Shown: one piece after another, positions 20,783 to 25,904 of the stretch
How the letters are laid out: every line of letters starts with the position of its first letter
Numbering within the stretch: position 1 is the first letter of the stretch
From: Beroe ovata
Lineage: Eukaryota > Ctenophora > Nuda > Beroida > Beroidae
Assembly: GCA_946803715.1 (NCBI GenBank)
Contig: CAMPET010000108.1
Coordinates: 139,919-165,822, forward strand
Length of the DNA stretch: 25,904 nucleotides
Direction: 5' to 3'
Translations under genes and position numbers: made by a program
The notes under the pieces: model-generated
The model's database searches: none
The model's input: only the letters and a program-made list of their open reading frames with translations
Told to the model about the DNA's origin: nothing

Positions 20783-23700
20783 TCACTCGGCACACCCTGG
20801 CCGAGGACACATCGCCTCCATGGTCAGGGGCATATCCACTGAGCAGCAGGGCACCCACTTCAGCGTGGCTCCGTCCAGCTTGTCGAGATAGAGGGCGTTA
20901 TCGCGATGCCGCATGGCGTACATGTCGCCGTCCACGATTGTAGAGGTTACTATTCTCTCCTCATCTACCACCTCCTTCTTTATTGGGAGGGGAGAGGGGG
21001 CCGATGAGAGAGATTCCCAAACATCACTCGGCGGATTGTATCTGTGGGAGAAACAGAGGAATTGACGATGATAAAACCCCTGATTTGAATGATCAACCAG
21101 TTCGAACTTGATAATTCTGTGGTTTGTTCCACCCACCAATATCCTCACTCCTCATCTCCTCACTCCTCACCTATATCGATTGTTGGAATCAGTGAGGATG
21201 TAGATCATCTCGTCCACGTTGTTCAGCACATGGGGATGTTCAACTTTTTCTGGAATGGGGCTCCCAGTTTTCCACAGTTTCAATGACTTGTTGTACACGA
21301 ACACTTGGTCTGATGCCCCGTGAGCTGTGGTGCCTGTGGAAAAGTGTCATGGAGATCGCATTTCGGGGGAGAGGACTATTGGTGATAGTGATTAACACTA
21401 TGGTGATCGACACCATGGCTACCAGCACCATGGCAAGGGTTAACTGTGAAACTGACACGTGGCTCACAGTGAGAAGCTAGGTATTGATAACAGTGAATAA
21501 CTCCCGACAACACACACAATAATTTGTCTATCCCTACCTCCAAACACGATGATGTTCTCCCCGACTGTAACGGCAGTTGCTCGCGACACCGCACTCGGTA
21601 GCGAGGGCAGAGTGGTGACAGTGAATGTGGTGGTGTCAACGTGCTCCACGGTGTCAACACTGCCGCTCTCATCACACCCACCAATAACGTAGAATCCATT
21701 ATCGTCTTTAACACCACACGCCTGTGGAGATTTTCACATTGCTATCATTGGTTGTTAATCAAGTAGGTCGATGTTTTTTGGGGGTGAAAATTAGCTCCCA
21801 ACTTATCACACTTCTGTCTGGCGTATGTCATGCGTTGACAGAATGACAGATTTTCCCTGTCTACTATATCTCTACCCATATGATTATTGCCATGAAAAGA
21901 GCGTGTTTATTATGCTAAATTTACAGGGAATTCTTGTATTCGATCACCGACGTGTGTTGAGAATATCCCCCTCCCTCTCTATCCTATGGAAATGTGTCTG
22001 GCGTTGATATGTCTAGGCTCTCTTTGAGGTGCAATTACTCAATTATCAGAATTATTGTCATTAGAGGAGGGGGAGCTCTGTGTTTTCATCGTGAGCTATG
22101 ATATAGAGCGTTGATAATCCATTTTCACAGTTGAGAGATTTTCAACGTCAACATATTGACAACATATCAATGTGGGGGTGTGCCAAACACACACACAAAC
22201 ACACTCGACATTAGATATCACAAAATCAACACGACTTTTTTCGCAATCCGATTACCGCACGATTTTTCCTCTTTTCTGTCGGATATTTACCAAGATATTA
22301 GGCGGACCGCGACAAATTTACAGCCGCTCAGGAATTATTCCGGAGCGATGGAAAAGGAGGAGGAAAATTGGAAATTTCTAATTGAACTCCGCGTTACCTC
22401 ATTTCAATCAGCAGTACCGGGAATCATGAATAATTGAGGAATTGAAATGATGAATTGCATTATGCATTATTTGAGGATGGTCATAACATCCATCACGAAA
22501 TATCTAGGTGCCTTAAATGTTACAAAGTAGTTCCCGTTTCAGATGCAGAATGCATCATAAAATGACCGATAATTATTGAAACTCACTCTTGCTCTTGGTT
22601 TAGAGAGCCTGCACAGAACATCTGACCATGACTTAGTGACGAGGTTGAAACAACTCACGTCGCTGCTGGGTGTCGATACGTCAGTCTTCATCCCTGCAAG
22701 GAAATCATAACTATTCGGTAGAGAATATACAAATTCTTTGAGTTTAGGGATTAGGGAAACGTGCACAATTTCGCGAGAACACTTGCTCAATCCCTTATAA
22801 GTGCACATCATGCGGTTGAGGTCTGACGTATTATTGTGGATCAACATTCACAGTGTCAGTAGGTATAATTGCGTTTAACAAAATTTCTCCAGGAAAATAT
22901 TTGATCAGCTCTCGATTACGTGATGGTTCGTTGACGCGTTTTTGACAGAAACCAGGATCATATTGGCACACAGCCAGAACTCCAGATTTTCCCAGAGGGA
23001 GCAAGTTGGCGTCACGCCTCGCGGAGCTCGTCAGATGATTATCGAATCTTACACCTCAGTGCTCTGCCCTTCTCTCTCTTGACAGGAATAACAATATTTC
23101 AAATCAAATTGACAAGCTGCTTAATTTGATAGTAGCTCCAAAAGAGAAAGAGATGTAATATTAATTTTCGGGGAACCGCACCAAAGTAAACAAAGATTTA
23201 AAAGATTGCGAGAATGGAGGCGGTAATGCAATCAAACTAGCTACGTTTTCCTCAATGGGTCAATGAACCAAAAAGCAATTAATGTAATCAGTGGAGTGTA
23301 TAGAGGAATTACCATAAGACACAGACATTTGGCGCGCAAAATGCAACATTTTTCTAGGTGTGTTCACAAACGCACAATTAGCACACACCCAAACTATAGA
23401 CGTACGAAGAAGTGCAAAGACATGTTTGCAATGGAAGAAGCCATGCTTGGAATGAATTTTGCATTCACAATTTTTCGTCAAATACTCTTGGGAGTTGTCG
23501 TATGTTCAATTCAACAGCGCAGTGGCACAAAATGCACGTACTTACAAAATGTCCTTACGATGGAAATGTTATATTTCAAAGTACCTACCTCCGACCAGGA
23601 AGATGGAATTCTTATCGCTGATCAGACAAAACTCTGTCCGGGCTAGGTCCGGGGAGGACGTTATTTCCCACGCAGTACTCCGTGTCGTGTCGTACTCGTA

Positions 23701-24560
23701 CGCAATCGTCCGTGCCTTGTCCGTACCGAACAGACAAACGTTTTGACGACGCTTCCTGATAAGTGTGTGTGTGTGTGATGAACAGTTCATACTTAAGTTC
23801 GGAGAACAATGTCAGAGCAATCTGCAATTATTGTTACAGTTAGCTCAAGTACGTTTAAGTGGATAATCTTAGAACTTAGATCATCGTTTTCTGGGTGGAG
23901 CAAGGAGTGATACAGAAAGTTGATTATAACGCAAGTCTCTCCTCAAACACTATGATCATCGATCAATTACCACATGATTAAGAATTACCGTTTCCGGAAG
24001 TGGTACTCGTCGAGCCCATGATCTCGTTCCGGAAGGAGGAAGTGATTCTTGGCTTGATGAAGGAGCGCCTCGCACTCACGATGTTGCCGGATCAACTCCT
24101 CCGACTCGACATTGTCGAGGAGAAACTTGGCGTTCAACTGCACGAGCCGCACTTTCCGTAACATCTCAACTACGTAGAACTGCGGAGCAGCGTCATATTA
24201 GGCGGATCTCAAGCATAGTTAAGAGTGAAAAGTGATCTCAGTTCATCAAGCTGATGTCCATATCAGAGTTTAATTTCATTCACAATATACCATGTAGGCA
24301 GCTGCAAAACTCGTTTTAACTGAGTTGACTTCATAGCCATGATTTGTGAATGAATGTCTGGAGAAAAGAATTTCCTTGTGTTTGACCTTACCTGTCGGTA
24401 GAGAGGGCTGCGTCTGACCCAGCGTATGATCACGTGATACACCTCGGTTTCATCCCGGACAAGAAGGTCATCGTGACCCAGGAAGTGAAGCAGAGTCTCG
24501 GGACGGGCGTCGTATATCTCGTCATGTTCGATTATCTGACTCCAGTTGACACAGATGTAC
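20783..24560 (-). CDS. BACK-kelch protein of the BTB-kelch (KLHL) type, 5' partial
   Basis: Seven minus-strand exons join in frame: 24560-24392, 24179-23989, 23755-23589, 22693-22587, 21721-21538, 21333-21171 and 21041-20783, giving 412 residues to a stop. All introns are GT-AG with phases 0, 2, 1, 0, 1, 2. The first two exons encode a BACK domain (DDLLVRDETEVYHVIIRWV, then VRLVQLNAKFLLDNVESEEL and a FLLPER end). The rest is a kelch propeller with blade signatures IFLVGG, FYVIGG and IIVFGG and the matching Trp residues. The last two blades are degenerate and lack Gly-Gly (MIYILTDSN, DMYAMRH). BTB-BACK-kelch proteins usually act as substrate adaptors of CUL3 ubiquitin ligases. The BTB domain is not visible; the first exon begins in phase 2, so at least one exon lies upstream, probably beyond 25904. 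The specific KLHL orthologue is not clear. Confidence 0.9.
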
Positions 24561-24754
24561 CTGGGAGAGGAAGGGGAAGCTGTTAGAGTGGCACGTCTGT
24601 AGGTTAGTATCACGCAGTTATTGTGCTAGTATCAGAATTCAGTGTTCCATGGGCGTGGTAAAATGCTGATCGAGGAGGAGGGGTGGGGCAGCTATAATAC
24701 CGATTATCAAGCGGCATAATATGATAGACATTACTTATCATCATTCAGAAATCT

Positions 24755-24787
24755 GAGCACAGTGACCATTCAGAGCACAGTGACCAT
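24755..24787. repeat. Tandem duplication with 18-bp period
   Basis: GAGCACAGTGACCAT occurs at 24755-24769 and again at 24773-24787, separated by three bases. A simple local duplication. Confidence 0.85.
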
Positions 24788-25307
24788 GTCAAATTTCCAG
24801 AAAAGCATCTAAAGGGCTTGGATCATCGTGGCAGAGAGACCAATTTCCTCATAATCAGACAAGGTTAGACAGTTATATGAATCCGAATCCTGCGTCAATT
24901 CCACATAAAACTGAGCTCACACGCTCAATATTTAAAATCAGGATTAATTTCGGGCAAGATAAACGGTTTTTATATAAGCTCCATTTCCAATTGCCGCTCT
25001 GAGAGTCATAAACGAAATCTGGCTATCGTTTATAATATGGTTCCGGTTTGACTCTCTAAGTGGAATACCCCCTAATATTTTAGCAATATAAGTCACATTT
25101 ACCGATTCCTGGTAATAGGTATAGTTAACAAATAAATACCACGACTGATCACGCATAAGTACTTCAGAAATTGCCAGGTTATGTTACCGAAAATGAGCAG
25201 TAAAATTGAATTACATTTTCCTCAAACGCCCTCCCCCAACTCTTCATTATCCATGATCTTGGGAACAGTTCAAATAGCCGATCTGTAGTCGGGTCATGAG
25301 GTCACAC

Positions 25308-25323
25308 GAGAGAGAGAGAGAGA
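25308..25323. repeat. (GA)n microsatellite
   Basis: Eight GA units, the only dinucleotide run of that type in the window; the others are TG/CA. Confidence 0.9.
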
Positions 25324-25843
25324 TCCCGCCTCCCGACGACACTATGAGAGTGCCCTATCTCAGGAGAAGTAGTCACGTGACACCCTAAAAACGTGAAGAG
25401 AGACTCCCAACTTTTCCGACAATGATAGTAGCCGGATCCGGGGAAAAAGTGGGAGCGTCTCCACATTTTGAGGAATTATTTCATGGAAAGTGTGTGTTTG
25501 TGTGTGTGCGGCAGGCAGCTGACTGAAGAATGCAATAATTCGTCTATAATTATAGAGCTGAATATCTGACAGCTGTGTTGAAATGGTCGGAATTCAAGTT
25601 CAAAAAGCGCAGCTCCTCAATATAATTAGTAAAATAACCCCGGATAGAAGTGAAAATTGAAATAGCGTTGTGGGGGAAAACGAGTGTTCACACTTTTTCA
25701 TTACATGAGACATGTCAAGTTGTAAAATGAGTCTCTCTTATTTTCAATCCTCAGTGAGAAAACTGGCTGAATTCCCCTGTGTTTAGAATGACCAATCCTT
25801 CCCCCTACCCACCAATTCTCTGATCAACAGCAGTTTCCCATCT

Positions 25844-25870
25844 CACACAGAGTCCCATACCACACAGAGT

Positions 25871-25904
<34 letters not shown>
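25844..25904. repeat. Short duplication leading into terminal (CA)16
   Basis: CACACAGAGTCCCA occurs at 25844-25857 and 25861-25874, followed by a perfect CA run (25873-25904) that reaches the window edge and probably continues beyond it. Confidence 0.95.

Larger units (their letters stand above)
24561..25904 (-). other. Probable upstream intron of the BACK-kelch gene
   Basis: The acceptor CTCTCCCAG ends at 24561, so an intron begins here on the minus strand. I read the minus strand to the window edge for a BTB-like exon ending in a phase-2 donor and found none. The open stretch at 24944-25156 has no BTB features. If no exon is hidden here, the intron exceeds 1.3 kb, longer than any other in this gene. 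A (GA)n tract and several short tandem duplications lie inside. Confidence 0.5.

Noticed and set aside
1-25904. tRNA genes, rRNA, CRISPR arrays, bacterial operons or viral genes
   Set aside because: I scanned for tRNA B-box-like cores (GTTCGA contexts) and found only isolated hits, one within the IFT88 coding region. No repeat-spacer arrays, no reverse transcriptase, integrase or viral protein signatures were seen.

Overview
This is a eukaryotic, almost certainly animal, nuclear window. The coding regions are interrupted by short GT-AG introns (about 130 to 900 bp). There are many (TG/CA)n microsatellites. The three recognisable genes are an intraflagellar transport subunit, a giant EML-family microtubule protein and a BACK-kelch protein of the BTB-kelch type. 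A ciliated invertebrate fits; I cannot name the phylum from sequence alone. The window begins in (TG)n, ends in (CA)n, and all three N bases sit in TG/CA runs, so it is probably one whole assembly contig broken at microsatellites.

Layout. 1-7.7 kb: no gene I can support, only scattered hairpins, short tandem repeats, two long microsatellites, a G-rich tract and promoter-like motif clusters. 7810-7983 (minus): a convincing small first coding exon of an unidentified gene running leftward. 7984-9690: a divergent intergenic region, in places CpG-rich, with an X-box-like (RFX) motif and a 222-bp foldback element of MITE type. 9691-12165 (plus): complete IFT88, with all coding sequence in one exon and a splice acceptor two bases before its ATG. 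12484-19372 (plus): complete EML5/6-type gene; five coding exons join to a 1920-residue protein with three HELP-WD40 modules. 19373-20782: convergent intergenic spacer with poly(A) signals for both strands. 20783-24560 (minus): seven exons of a BACK-kelch gene whose BTB-encoding 5' end is not visible and probably lies beyond the right edge. 24561-25904: no exon recognised.

Together: IFT88 (anterograde ciliary transport) and the EML5/6-type protein (microtubule binding) lie head to tail 318 bp apart, a microtubule/cilium pair. The X-box-like site upstream of IFT88 fits the known RFX control of IFT genes but is unproven here. Introns are absent from the IFT88 coding region and confined to the first 22% of the EML coding region, as expected if introns were lost from the 3' side through cDNA recombination. 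I found no clearly new biological system. The most useful leads are this gene pair, the intron pattern, the acceptor next to the IFT88 ATG, the foldback element and the orphan exon.
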